In this document: positions 1-13,848 of the stretch, in pieces
Layout: each line of letters opens with the position of its first letter
Numbering within the stretch: position 1 is the stretch's first letter
Source of the DNA: Archangiaceae bacterium
Lineage (GTDB): Bacteria > Myxococcota > Myxococcia > Myxococcales > Myxococcaceae
Direction of reading: 5' to 3'
Length of the DNA stretch: 64,000 nt
Assembly: GCA_016879935.1 (NCBI GenBank)
Contig: JAACJQ010000060.1
Coordinates: 54,520-118,519, forward strand
The notes under the pieces: generated by a model
What the model was told of the DNA's origin: nothing
The model's database searches: none
The model's input: only the letters and a program-made list of their open reading frames with translations
Translations under genes and position numbers: made by a program

Positions 1-2
1 CG

Positions 3-197
3 TGGCGGCAGTTCATCATCGGCTCCGAGGTGAGCGGGCTCGCCTTCGTGCGCGTGAGCCGCGTGACGCAGCTGCCTGCAGCCGTTCGAGCGAGTGTGCA
101 CCTGCGGTCACCAGCGGGCCTTGCGCCCGTGCGGGCGTTCTTCGCCGATGCGCGTGACGCCCTGGGCTTCAAGCTCATCGACTTCGAGCAGGGCTGA
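3..197 (+). CDS. 3' end of an unrecognised gene (partial)
   Basis: An open frame enters from the left edge and stops at a TGA at 195-197, giving the last 64 residues of a protein. The tail reads as ordinary coding sequence for this genome, with G/C in third positions, and ends in FKLIDFEQG. I do not recognise the family. The next gene starts about 50 bases downstream on the same strand, so the two may or may not be co-transcribed. The frame choice rests on codon bias and the absence of a competing gene. Confidence 0.5.
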   Translation, partial: WRQFIIGSEVSGLAFVRVSRVTQLPAAVRASVHLRSPAGLAPVRAFFADARDALGFKLIDFEQG

Positions 198-248
198 GCC
201 AGCCCGAACGTGCGTGCATTCGATTGAGCCCACGGCCGTCATGAGGGT

Positions 249-1214
249 ATGCCCCCGTGCGTGAAGCGCCTGCCCCTGCTGACTCTCCTCACCGCCCTGT
301 CTGCCCACGCCGAGCTGGTCGACCGTGTGGCGGCGGTGGTGAACAACGACGTCATCGCGCTGTCCGAGGTCGAGGCCCGCGCGGCGCCAGACCTGCAGCG
401 GCTTCGTGGTGAGCCCGACGCGGCGAAGCGGGCCGAGCTGCGTGGCATTCTCGTCAAGCGCGTGCTCGATGGCCTCATCGGCGAGAAGTTGATGGACGCG
501 CAGGTGCGCGAGCTGAACATCGACGTGTCGGATTCGGAGGTCGATCTCGGCGTCGACGACGTGAAGCGGCAGAACAACGTCGACGGCGCCCAGTTCGAGC
601 AGCTGCTCGCGCAGGAGGGCTACACCGTGCCCGCCTTCCGCCAGTTCATGAAGAAGCACCTCTCGAAGCTGAAGCTGGTGAACCTGAAGGTGCGCTCCAA
701 GGTGAAGGTGACCGAGGAGGACATGAAGGCCGAGTACAACAAGGTGTCGCGTGACGAGCTGCAGGACTTCGAGGTGCGCGCCCGCCACATTCTCGTGCAG
801 GTGCAGCCCAAGGCGACGCCGGAGCAGGCCGAGCAGGCGAGGCTGAAGGCCGTCGCGCTGATGAACGAGGCGAAGAAGCCCGGCGTCGACTTCGGGAACC
901 TCGCGAAGACGAAGAGCGAGGGCCCGTCGGCGAGCGATGGTGGCGACCTCGGGTTCTTCAAGCGCGGCGTGATGGTGGCCGAGTTCGACAAGGTGGCGTT
1001 CGGCATGCCCATCGGCGGCATCTCGGAGCCCGTGCGCACGAAGTTCGGCTGGCACGTCATCAAGGTCGAAGAGCGGCGCGCGATGGCGGCGAAGCCGTAT
1101 GACGAGATGAAAGACGTGCTCCGTGAGCGCCTCGCGAGGACGCAGCTCGAGAAGTACACCGAGCAGTACGTGCAGGAGCTTCGCGCCGCTGCAGCCATCG
1201 ACATCAAGCTGTGA
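249..1214 (+). CDS. surA: SurA-like periplasmic peptidyl-prolyl isomerase
   Basis: A 321-residue parvulin-type chaperone/isomerase that helps outer-membrane proteins fold in the periplasm. Residues 1-21 look like a signal peptide (hydrophobic LPLLTLLTALSAHA). Residues about 22-165 form the helical SurA N-terminal domain, with the typical AAVVNNDVIALSEVE segment. Residues about 177-275 form one PpiC/rotamase domain, with RARHILVQV, the DGGDLGFFKRG motif and FGWHVIKVEE. E. coli SurA has two parvulin domains; this one has one, which is common outside the gammaproteobacteria. Its stop overlaps the pdxA start (GTGA), and surA-pdxA is the known E. coli gene order, which supports orthology. The ATG at 249 is chosen because it gives the complete signal peptide. 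Confidence 0.88.
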   Translation: MPPCVKRLPLLTLLTALSAHAELVDRVAAVVNNDVIALSEVEARAAPDLQRLRGEPDAAKRAELRGILVKRVLDGLIGEKLMDAQVRELNIDVSDSEVDLGVDDVKRQNNVDGAQFEQLLAQEGYTVPAFRQFMKKHLSKLKLVNLKVRSKVKVTEEDMKAEYNKVSRDELQDFEVRARHILVQVQPKATPEQAEQARLKAVALMNEAKKPGVDFGNLAKTKSEGPSASDGGDLGFFKRGVMVAEFDKVAFGMPIGGISEPVRTKFGWHVIKVEERRAMAAKPYDEMKDVLRERLARTQLEKYTEQYVQELRAAAAIDIKL

Positions 1215-2128
1215 AGCGCGTTCGCGTCGGCATCTCGCTGGGTGATCCGAGCGGCATCGGCCCGCTGGTGACGGCGAAGGCGCTGCGGCGGCCGAGCGTT
1301 CGCCGGGTGGTGGAGCCCGTCGTGTTCGGTGATGAAGGCGATCGGTCGCGCTTCTCGAAGGATGTCGAGTTTCACGCGGTGTCGGCGCTGAAGAGCGCGC
1401 AGCGCGTCGCGGGTGAGCCGTCACGCGCGGGAGGTCGGGCGCAGTACCAAGCGTTCGCGGCGCTCATCGAGGCGGCGAAGCGCGGTGACGTGGCGGCGAT
1501 GTGTACGGCTCCGGTGTCGAAGGAGCAGATCAGCCGCGCGGGTATTCCGTTCATGGGCCACACCGAGGTGCTGGCCGAGGCGTTCGGCGTCGAGGTCGTG
1601 ATGCTGATGAAGGGGCCGAAGCTGTCGGTGGCGCTCGCGACGAATCACGTGCCGTTGGTGAAGGTGTCGAAGGCGCTCTCGGTGGCGGGGCTGGTGAAGA
1701 CGCTCGCGCTCATCGACACGGGGCTGACGCCGGTGCTGGGCAAACGGCCGGTCATCGCGGTGTGCGGGGTGAATCCGCACGCGGGTGAAGGTGGGCTGCT
1801 CGGGCGTGAAGAGGTCGAAGTCGTGATTCCCGCGATGAAGCAGGCAGCGCGGCGTGGCGTGAAGACGACCGGCCCGCACGGAGCCGATGGGTTGTTCGCT
1901 CATCGCAGCGGGTTCGATGTCGCGCTCGCGATGTTTCACGATCAGGGCCTGGTCGCGACCAAGACGCTCGACTTCGTGCACACGGTGAACGTGACGCTGG
2001 GGTTGCCCGTGCCGAGAACGTCTCCGGATCATGGAACGGCGTACTCGCTCGCGAAGACCGGGAAAGCCGACGAGACGCCGATGGTGTCAGCGTTGATCGA
2101 AGCCGCCGCGTTCGGCGCGCGCCGCTGA
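1211..2128 (+). CDS. pdxA: 4-hydroxythreonine-4-phosphate dehydrogenase
   Basis: A 305-residue NAD-dependent cytoplasmic enzyme of the DXP-dependent pyridoxal 5'-phosphate pathway. It oxidises 4-phosphohydroxy-L-threonine, whose product decarboxylates and goes to PdxJ. Family motifs are present: GDPSGIGP (11-18), GHTE (117-119), and the three metal-ligand histidines in TNHVPL (H146), VNPHAGE (H190) and MFHDQG (H243), plus the C-terminal SPDHGTAYSLA. The GTG start lies inside the surA stop codon (GTGA overlap), which indicates translational coupling. Length is slightly below the roughly 330 residues of E. coli PdxA. Confidence 0.95.
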   Translation: MKRVRVGISLGDPSGIGPLVTAKALRRPSVRRVVEPVVFGDEGDRSRFSKDVEFHAVSALKSAQRVAGEPSRAGGRAQYQAFAALIEAAKRGDVAAMCTAPVSKEQISRAGIPFMGHTEVLAEAFGVEVVMLMKGPKLSVALATNHVPLVKVSKALSVAGLVKTLALIDTGLTPVLGKRPVIAVCGVNPHAGEGGLLGREEVEVVIPAMKQAARRGVKTTGPHGADGLFAHRSGFDVALAMFHDQGLVATKTLDFVHTVNVTLGLPVPRTSPDHGTAYSLAKTGKADETPMVSALIEAAAFGARR

Positions 2129-2201
2129 CCGCGCCGTTGCCACACTTTGCCCGCGGCGCGACACGATCGATTCTCGACGTGTTCGCACAGGAGCAGACCT
2201 C

Positions 2202-2648
2202 ATGGCCGCGCTGATCCCTCATCAGACAAGGCACCACGTACGCATTCACGCGGCGCCGCTCGTCGTGTGGCGCGCGCTCACCACGCCTGAGCTCGTGACC
2301 CGGTGGATGGGCGAACCGTCGATGCAGCTCGAGGTCCACACCACATGGGCTGTCGGTAGCCCGATACGCATCTGCGGTTTTCACCACGCGCGCTTCGAGA
2401 ACACAGGAACGGTGCTGGAGTTCGAGCCACCACACGCGCTCCGCTACAGCCACCTCAGTTCGCTTTCTCGACTCTCGGACACGCCAGAGCACGAGACCGA
2501 GATCGGCTTCACGCTGTCACCCATCGAGGGCGACACCGACCTCACCGTCACGCTGACCGGCTTCGCCACTGAGTCGATCTTCAAACACCTCGACTTCTAT
2601 TGGCGCGGAACAGTCGGGGTCCTCAAGCGGCACGTCGAGTCGAGGTAG
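2202..2648 (+). CDS. SRPBCC / AHSA1-like domain protein
   Basis: A 148-residue protein of the START-like SRPBCC fold, AHSA1 branch. The family signature is visible: HHVRIHAAPLVVWRALTTPELVTRWMG near the N-terminus, a central FENTGTVLEFEPPHALRYSH strand pair, and a C-terminal helix ending FYWRGTVGVLKRHVE. Such domains bind small hydrophobic ligands or act as cochaperone-like modules, and the ligand cannot be told from sequence. It stands alone between pdxA and a kinase gene, only 12 bases before the latter's open frame. Confidence 0.75.
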   Translation: MAALIPHQTRHHVRIHAAPLVVWRALTTPELVTRWMGEPSMQLEVHTTWAVGSPIRICGFHHARFENTGTVLEFEPPHALRYSHLSSLSRLSDTPEHETEIGFTLSPIEGDTDLTVTLTGFATESIFKHLDFYWRGTVGVLKRHVESR

Positions 2649-2660
2649 CGCTGCCAACGG

Positions 2661-4214
<1,554 letters not shown>

Positions 4215-4241
4215 CGGTCGGTCTCGGAAAGGTCGCACCGC

Positions 4242-5897
4242 ATGGCCGAGAAGGGCACCGTCAACGCAGCCGTCAAAGCCAACCTCGAGAAGGTGCTGGC
4301 CGAGGAGCAGCTCGGCGCGGCCATGCGCATGGCGCAGATTCGGCTCGTCCTCTCGGGTGTGGCGTGTCTCGTCGTGCTCGCGCCCGTGAAGGCTGACGGC
4401 TCCGACCTGCGGCCGACCTACTACGGCACCTTCTTCTTCGCGGCGGTGGCGACCGTCGTCTACCTGGTGACCCGCTTCGTCCCCTCGCTGGGCAAGTGGG
4501 GCACGCTCGCGGTCGCCTTCGTCGACCTGCCGGCCATCAGCGTCATTCAGGCCCTGCAGGCCGACAAGCTGCCCGCCCCGTGGATGGGCATTCCCACCGC
4601 GGTCGCGATTCCCTGCGGGCTGGTGGCGCTGTCGACGCTCTCACTCTCGCGCACGGTCATCGGCATCACCTCGGTGATGGCGACGCTGAGCATCTTGCGT
4701 CGGCTGCTGACGCTCGACATGGCCGGCCCGCCCATCGTGTTGACGCTCATGATTCCTCCGGCCGTCGGTGTGGTCGGCGCGACGATGGTGAGCCGGGTTC
4801 GATCGCTCGTGCACGCCGCGCGCAAGAAAGACCTCGTCGGCAAGTACATTCTCGGGGAGCGCCTCGGCGCGGGTGGCATGGCCGAGGTGTTTCTCGCCAC
4901 CTACAGCCCCGAGGGCGGCTTCGAGCGCAAGGTGGCGGTGAAGCGCATTCTGCCCTCGTACGCGGAGCGGCCCGAGTCGATCGCCCTCTTCCGTCGTGAG
5001 GCCGAGCTGGGCGCAGGCCTGGCGCACCCGAACGTCGTGCAGGTGCTCGACTTCGGTGCTGACGGTGACACCTGGTTCATCGCCATGGAGTTCGTCGACG
5101 GGCTTCCGCTGAGTCGGCTGCTGACGCACGCGAGACGGGGGGCGACGCCGATGCCGCTCGCGGCCTGCGTCTACGTCATCGATCAGCTCGCGCAGGCGCT
5201 CGACTACATTCACACGCGTACGTCGGCGACAGGCGCACCGTTGCAGCTCGTGCATCGCGACGTGAACCCGCCCAACGTACTCGTCTCGCGCATCGGAGAG
5301 GTGAAGCTGAACGACTTCGGCGTCGCGCGCGCCGCGGGCAAGGAGCAGCTCACCGAAGCAGGCATGCTGCGCGGCAAAGTCGGCTACGCGGCGCCCGAGC
5401 AGCTGCTCGGTCAGCCCTACGACACCCGCGCCGATCTCTGGGCGCTCGGCATCTCGGCGTTCGAATTGCTCGTGCTGCAGAAGCCCTTCACCGGCGTCGA
5501 CGACGTGGCGCTGTACCGCGCGTGCCTGGAGGCGCCGATTCCGTCACCGAAGGGGCTCCGCGCCGATCTGCCCGAGGGCCTCGAGGAGATCGTGCTGGGG
5601 CTGCTGGTGCGCGACCCGTCGGCACGATTTCAGTCGGCGGAGCAGGTGCTCAAGCGCCTCGATGCGCTCGACCCGTCGTTGACCGATCGCGTGATGGGCC
5701 GGAAGCAGCTCGCGACGTGGGTCGCCGACGCGCGCAAGACGCTGAGCGACGAAGCGGCGTTCTTCCCCACCCCGTCGTCGAAGCGGGACGCTGCGGTGGC
5801 GACACAGACGCAAGACATCAAGACGCTCTCGTCGACGGCCCAGACGCTGCCTGGCCTCGCGCCGCAGCCAGACGACAAGGCCACCCCGAACAAGTGA
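4242..5897 (+). CDS. Membrane Ser/Thr kinase with N-terminal multi-helix sensor region
   Basis: A 551-residue protein. Residues 28-185 hold about five hydrophobic helices with no obvious extracytoplasmic domain. A kinase domain follows at about 202-470: glycine loop LGAGGMAEVF, lysine K234, helix-C glutamate E253, and DFG at 358-360. The catalytic loop reads HRDVNPPN (338-345), so the usual HRDxK lysine is Asn342. Comparable HRDVxPxN loops occur in many myxobacterial PknB-like kinases, so activity is possible but not assured. The membrane region precedes the kinase, unlike PknB itself, where the helix and sensor follow it. It lies directly after another kinase gene on the same strand. Confidence 0.88.
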   Translation: MAEKGTVNAAVKANLEKVLAEEQLGAAMRMAQIRLVLSGVACLVVLAPVKADGSDLRPTYYGTFFFAAVATVVYLVTRFVPSLGKWGTLAVAFVDLPAISVIQALQADKLPAPWMGIPTAVAIPCGLVALSTLSLSRTVIGITSVMATLSILRRLLTLDMAGPPIVLTLMIPPAVGVVGATMVSRVRSLVHAARKKDLVGKYILGERLGAGGMAEVFLATYSPEGGFERKVAVKRILPSYAERPESIALFRREAELGAGLAHPNVVQVLDFGADGDTWFIAMEFVDGLPLSRLLTHARRGATPMPLAACVYVIDQLAQALDYIHTRTSATGAPLQLVHRDVNPPNVLVSRIGEVKLNDFGVARAAGKEQLTEAGMLRGKVGYAAPEQLLGQPYDTRADLWALGISAFELLVLQKPFTGVDDVALYRACLEAPIPSPKGLRADLPEGLEEIVLGLLVRDPSARFQSAEQVLKRLDALDPSLTDRVMGRKQLATWVADARKTLSDEAAFFPTPSSKRDAAVATQTQDIKTLSSTAQTLPGLAPQPDDKATPNK

Positions 5898-5973
5898 CTC
5901 CGTCGCGCATCGACGCTAGGTAAGCCGCCCGCTCACGTGAGGAAGCAGGGCCGACCTCACGATGGAAAGGCCG

Positions 5974-8900
5974 ATGTTCGTGCGCTCGATTCCGGTTCTG
6001 GTGCTGGTCACCCTCCTGCTCGCCGGGTGCCCGAAAGAGGAGCCGCCCTGCAACGCGACGACGTGCCCCGACGGGTGCTGCACGTCGGCCGGAGTCTGTC
6101 AGCCCGGCAACGACAAGGCGGCGTGCGGAACGGGCGGCCTCTTCTGCCGCGAGTGTGACCCGACCGACACCTGCGCCGACAAGCGCTGCGATCTCGTGCG
6201 ACCCGACGCGGGCACCTGCCCTGCGAACTTCCACAAGTGCGGCGAGACCTGCGCGTCGAACGACGACGTCGCCAGCTGTGGTTCGCGCTGCACGCCGTGT
6301 ACGGCACCGACGGGCACGCCGACCTGCAACGCGGGCGTGTGCGGCGTCGCGTGTCGCACTGGCTTTCACGCGTGTGGCACCGTCTGCGCCGACGACACGG
6401 CGGTGAATTCGTGCGGCAATCGCTGTGGGCCGTGCTCCTTCCCCGAGAACTCGCGGCCCGCGTGCATCAACGCGGCGTGCAACTTCGAGTGCAACAACGG
6501 CTACCACCGCTGCGGAGACACCTGCCAACCCGATGACGCAGTCGGCTCGTGTGGCACGCGCTGCATGGCGTGCACGGCGCCGGCGAACGGAACGCCCGTG
6601 TGCACCTCGGCGCAGGCCTGCGACTTCGTCTGCAACACCGGCTTCCACCGCTGCGGCATGCAGTGCGTCTCTGACACCTCTCCCGCGACGTGCGGGACCT
6701 CGTGCACGCCCTGCCCCGGCATGGCCAACGGCGCCGCGGCCTGCACCGCGGGCCAGTGCGACTTCACCTGCAACGCGAACTTCAACAAGTGCAACGGCAG
6801 CTGCGTGCCCGACACGTCGGTGACGGCGTGCGGGAGCGCCTGCACGACCTGCGCTCCCCCCGATGGTGGAACGGCCGTCTGCGCGAGCAACGCCTGCAGC
6901 TACACCTGCGCGAGCGGCTTCAACCCGTGCAACGGCGAGTGTGCGCGGGCGACCGATGTTCTTGCGTGCGGCGCCTCGTGCACCCGCTGTGCGCAGGGCG
7001 TGCCGGGTTCGATTCCGACGTGTGATGGAACGGCGTGCAGCACGACGTGCTCGGCGGGCAACACGCGCTGCGGAATGAACTGCGTGGGTGAAGGCGTGGC
7101 CTCGGCGTGTGGCTCCTCGTGCAACGCGTGCCCGGCCGGCGGAGCGCTGGAGCGGGCGACGTGTGCCGGCACCACCTGCGCGACCGCGTGCATCGACACC
7201 TGCAGCGCGGCGTGTGCCGACAAGCAGCGCGACCCTTCGAACTGCGGCGCGTGTGGAAACGCCTGCAGCGGCGGCGCGTGCGTCGAGGGCCAGTGCCGTA
7301 CCGCCTGCACCAACGGCGTCTTCTTCGCCGGCATCGGGGAGTCGCTGCCGCACTCGTTCACCACCGGCCTCGACCAACGGTTCTGGGCCGTCGACGTGAC
7401 GGGCGACGCGCGGCTCGACGTGGTGGCGACGGCTGGTACCGGCCGCTTCACGTTCCAGAACCAGGGCAACGCCCGCTTCGCTGCTCCGACGATTGCCGAC
7501 GCGGGCACGACGCTGCTTCCCCTCGGCGTCGCCGACTTCACGCTCGATGGCCGTAGCGATCTGATCGCCGGCGACCAGCGCGCGTTGTGGGTCGTGCAGC
7601 AGACGCCGAGTGGTTTCCAGACGCCGGTGATTCTCTTCACCAACGGGCAGAACGGCATCGCGCTGGCGGCCGACTTCACGGGTGATGGGCGCGCCGACCT
7701 CGTGCGGGTGCCGCAGATTGGAAACCTGAACGCCGATCTCTGGGTGAACCAGTCGGCCGACGGTGGAGCGCCGTTCTCGCAGACACGCAACGCGGCGCCG
7801 AACCTGCAGCTCGCCGATCTCGCGCGGGCAGCCGATTTCACCAACGACTCGCGGGCCGATGTCGTCACCGCACAGGCCGGTCAGCTGCGCGTCTTCGTGA
7901 CGAGTGGTGCGAACGCGTTCACGCAGGTCACTCCCGCACCGGCGGTGCAGAACGGCGTCATCGGGCTCGCCGCGGCCGAGCTCACCCGCGACACGAACCG
8001 CGACGTCGCCACCATCACGTCGGCGGCAGTGTTCGTGTGGGCAGGCGACGGAACGGGCGCGCTCGCGGCGCCAGTGCTCGCGGCGAACGCAGGCTCGACG
8101 CTGGCGGCCATCGAAGCAGGTGACCTCGACGGAGACGGCTTCACCGATCTCGCGCTCGGCACGGGTCGCGGCCTCGAGGTGTTGTGGTCGACGGGCGCGG
8201 GCACGTTCTCGACGCCCGAGGTGTTCGAGGTCGATGGCTTCACGCCGGCGTCTCCAGCGTCGCAGCTGCAGCTCGTGGACCTGACGGGAGACGGGCGGCT
8301 CGACGCGGTGCTCTCGAACACGCTCGTCAAGCCGGTGCTCGTGCGCAACACGGCCTCGGGTCGCGGATTCGAGCGCACGGTGAAGACGACGGTGCCCGGC
8401 GGCGTGGAGTTCGCGCTGGCGGGCCGCATCGATGGCGACTCCCGCGACGACCTGCTCGTCAGCCGCCGCGCGTCGGTCATCAGCATGCTGCCAGTGACGA
8501 CACAGAGCCGGGTGTTGCGCGCGAACGGCACGGGTGGGTTCACGGTGGCTGCTGAAGACGCGCTCACGAAGCCCGAGGTGCTCGCCGACTTCGACGCCGA
8601 CTCGAACGTCGACGTGCTGCGCCTCGACTGCCCTGCTCCCCTGCTCCCCGACGGTGGCTACAACCCGGCGCCGGTGCCGTGCTTCGCGCGCATCGAGTTC
8701 GGAGCCTCGTTCCGTTTCGGTGCGACCGGTCTCTCGCTCACCCTCGATGAGCTTGCGACCGAGGTGCAGCTGCGTGCGGCCGACTTCGACGCTGATGGAA
8801 AGCCAGACGTGCTCGCGCGCACGCGGGCCGGCTTCCTGCTCTTCCGCAACCTGGGCATGCGGCAGTTCGCGGCTCCGGCGGTGACACCGTTCCTCCCTGC

Positions 8901-9402
8901 GGTGGTCGAGCTGGCCGTCACCGACGTCGACCGTGATGGCAGGCCCGACCTCGTGGTGCTCGCGAACGCGAACGTGCCGCGCTCGGTCTACGTGCTCCAC
9001 TCGCGGGGAACTGGCTTCGCGTTGGCGCCGCGCATCGGAACCTTCGACTTCGACACGGGGCTCGCGGCCGGCTTCGTCACCAACGACGCCTTCCCCGATC
9101 TCGCGGGGAGCACGGGCGTGCTGATGACGGGCAATGGCGCGGGCGTGTTCACGCGCGGCACCGATTGGAGACCGGCTCCGGTCACGACGAACGCTTCGTT
9201 CATCGTCGACCTCGATGGTGACGGGCGTGGAGAGGTCGTGAGCCGTCAATTCACGTCGACGGTGCTCGCGAACCCCGACGTGGTGACGCGCGGCTTCACG
9301 GGACGGGTCGAGCGCTTCGCCGATGTCACCGGCGACGGCGTTCCCGACTGGGTGCAGCTCACGCCCACCGACGTCGTGGTGGGCATCGGCCGCTGCCGCT
9401 GA
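5974..9402 (+). CDS. Large surface lipoprotein with Cys-rich repeats and FG-GAP/VCBS-type repeats
   Basis: A protein of about 1142 residues. The N-terminus MFVRSIPVLVLVTLLLAGC is a lipoprotein signal with lipobox LAGC. Roughly the first 450 residues carry Cys-rich modules of about 45 residues, each like GFHxCGxxC..D...CGxxCxxC. The rest is built of repeats such as ADFTGDGRADL, GDLDGDGFTDL, DVDRDGRPDL and DLDGDGRGE, the Ca-binding FG-GAP/VCBS type that folds into a beta-propeller. A surface adhesion or recognition role is inferred from the architecture only. An ATG at 5962 would add MERP; 5974 is preferred because it gives a standard signal peptide. Its stop abuts the stop of the convergent gene (TGATCA). 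Confidence 0.82.
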   Translation: MFVRSIPVLVLVTLLLAGCPKEEPPCNATTCPDGCCTSAGVCQPGNDKAACGTGGLFCRECDPTDTCADKRCDLVRPDAGTCPANFHKCGETCASNDDVASCGSRCTPCTAPTGTPTCNAGVCGVACRTGFHACGTVCADDTAVNSCGNRCGPCSFPENSRPACINAACNFECNNGYHRCGDTCQPDDAVGSCGTRCMACTAPANGTPVCTSAQACDFVCNTGFHRCGMQCVSDTSPATCGTSCTPCPGMANGAAACTAGQCDFTCNANFNKCNGSCVPDTSVTACGSACTTCAPPDGGTAVCASNACSYTCASGFNPCNGECARATDVLACGASCTRCAQGVPGSIPTCDGTACSTTCSAGNTRCGMNCVGEGVASACGSSCNACPAGGALERATCAGTTCATACIDTCSAACADKQRDPSNCGACGNACSGGACVEGQCRTACTNGVFFAGIGESLPHSFTTGLDQRFWAVDVTGDARLDVVATAGTGRFTFQNQGNARFAAPTIADAGTTLLPLGVADFTLDGRSDLIAGDQRALWVVQQTPSGFQTPVILFTNGQNGIALAADFTGDGRADLVRVPQIGNLNADLWVNQSADGGAPFSQTRNAAPNLQLADLARAADFTNDSRADVVTAQAGQLRVFVTSGANAFTQVTPAPAVQNGVIGLAAAELTRDTNRDVATITSAAVFVWAGDGTGALAAPVLAANAGSTLAAIEAGDLDGDGFTDLALGTGRGLEVLWSTGAGTFSTPEVFEVDGFTPASPASQLQLVDLTGDGRLDAVLSNTLVKPVLVRNTASGRGFERTVKTTVPGGVEFALAGRIDGDSRDDLLVSRRASVISMLPVTTQSRVLRANGTGGFTVAAEDALTKPEVLADFDADSNVDVLRLDCPAPLLPDGGYNPAPVPCFARIEFGASFRFGATGLSLTLDELATEVQLRAADFDADGKPDVLARTRAGFLLFRNLGMRQFAAPAVTPFLPAVVELAVTDVDRDGRPDLVVLANANVPRSVYVLHSRGTGFALAPRIGTFDFDTGLAAGFVTNDAFPDLAGSTGVLMTGNGAGVFTRGTDWRPAPVTTNASFIVDLDGDGRGEVVSRQFTSTVLANPDVVTRGFTGRVERFADVTGDGVPDWVQLTPTDVVVGIGRCR

Positions 9403-10512
9403 TCAGCCGAACAACCCCAGACCCGTGCGCATGATCACCTGAGGGCCGCCGCCCTGGGTGGCCTGCTGTTTCGCCCAGCGGTGCAGCCCACGATCGAACG
9501 CTGGAAACACGTCGACGGGCAGCTCGGGGAAACCCATCCACTCGATGGACTCGGGCAACTCGAGCGGAGCGCCTCCGCGCATCTGCACCATCGCGTTCAT
9601 GCGGCCGTTCGACGCGACGATCTTGCCCTTGCGCACGCTCACCACGCGCACCGGCGCTTCGAGCTTCTCACCGACGAAGTCGAGAAACGGCTGCCGCTGC
9701 AGAATCGTCGACAGCACGGCGGCGGCGGGGCCCTTGAGCCCGCAGGTGACCCGCTCTGAAGTCCCGAACGCGGTGAACGTCGGCAGCGGCAACTTCCGGT
9801 GCTGACACGCGATCGCCATCATCGTCGCCAACACGGCGAGGTCCTGCTGGGGCTGCTCCCGCTTGCCATCGAGCACGATGAAGACGTGATCAGCGTCGGG
9901 TTGCTTCGGCTCGGCCTTCACAGGCACGTACTTCGAGAGCCACTTCGTGAGTGCGCGCTCCGTCGTCTTCTCGGTGAGCTCGAGGAACGAGACGGTCGTG
10001 AGCGGGTCGCCACGCTCGATGGAGAGCAACTCGAAGAAGTCGGCCTTCAGCTCTTTGCCGATGAGGCCGTAGCCCTTCTTTGCGCGCTCGGCTGCGTACA
10101 GCGCCGCGTTGTCGCCGGGCGTCGCGAGCGGGTACAGGCCCTTCGCCTCGACCTTCACCGGGAAGTCGAAGTTCCAGGCCGAGCGCCAGCGAGCCTTGCC
10201 CTTCGCGTCGACAGCCAGCCCCCGCTGCGAGTTGCTGTACCCGCCTTCGGCGAAGCCACCCCAGAACGGCCGCTTGAAGGCCTTCGCGAACCCGCCGAGC
10301 ACCTGCTTGTCGACGAAGTGGCTGACGTCGCCGTTCTGGCGGTCATCTCCGACGCGCGACTCGACGGCCATCGCGAGCGCGCGGCCGCCGTCGAGCTGCA
10401 CGAGGTACGTCACGCTCGGGCTCGAGTACTGGCGAATCCACTCGCCGAGCTCGAGCACCAGCTTCGCGTTCGGCTTCTTGAAGGCCAGCAAGCCTGAGGT
10501 CAGGTAGGGCAT
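9403..10512 (-). CDS. Conserved-looking hypothetical protein downstream of carB
   Basis: A 369-residue soluble protein without signal peptide or transmembrane helix. I do not recognise the family. Visible features are a C-terminal half rich in hydrophobic beta-like segments (HVFIVLDGKREQPQQDLAVLATMMAIACQHRK) and an internal segment ERGDPLTTVSFLELTEK. It starts 16 bases after the carB stop on the same strand, so it is probably the last gene of a carB transcription unit. Nothing in it suggests a pyrimidine or arginine enzyme. Confidence 0.6.
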   Translation of the reverse strand: MPYLTSGLLAFKKPNAKLVLELGEWIRQYSSPSVTYLVQLDGGRALAMAVESRVGDDRQNGDVSHFVDKQVLGGFAKAFKRPFWGGFAEGGYSNSQRGLAVDAKGKARWRSAWNFDFPVKVEAKGLYPLATPGDNAALYAAERAKKGYGLIGKELKADFFELLSIERGDPLTTVSFLELTEKTTERALTKWLSKYVPVKAEPKQPDADHVFIVLDGKREQPQQDLAVLATMMAIACQHRKLPLPTFTAFGTSERVTCGLKGPAAAVLSTILQRQPFLDFVGEKLEAPVRVVSVRKGKIVASNGRMNAMVQMRGGAPLELPESIEWMGFPELPVDVFPAFDRGLHRWAKQQATQGGGPQVIMRTGLGLFG

Positions 10513-10528
10513 GCGCCCGACCTTCGCA

Positions 10529-13750
<3,222 letters not shown>

Positions 13751-13848
13751 GGGGGTCGCCTAGCTGAAGTTGGTGGAGATCGGGAGCGGCAGTTTTCGTG
13801 ACGGACAGGCAACGCGACGACCGCGCGAAACCGTCAGGCCCTGAGGGG

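Noticed and set aside
5818..9249. A long open frame on the minus strand opposite the FG-GAP lipoprotein
   Set aside because: Its predicted protein is Arg/Ala/Val-rich low complexity without motifs; it is the antisense shadow of a GC-biased gene with clear domain structure on the plus strand.
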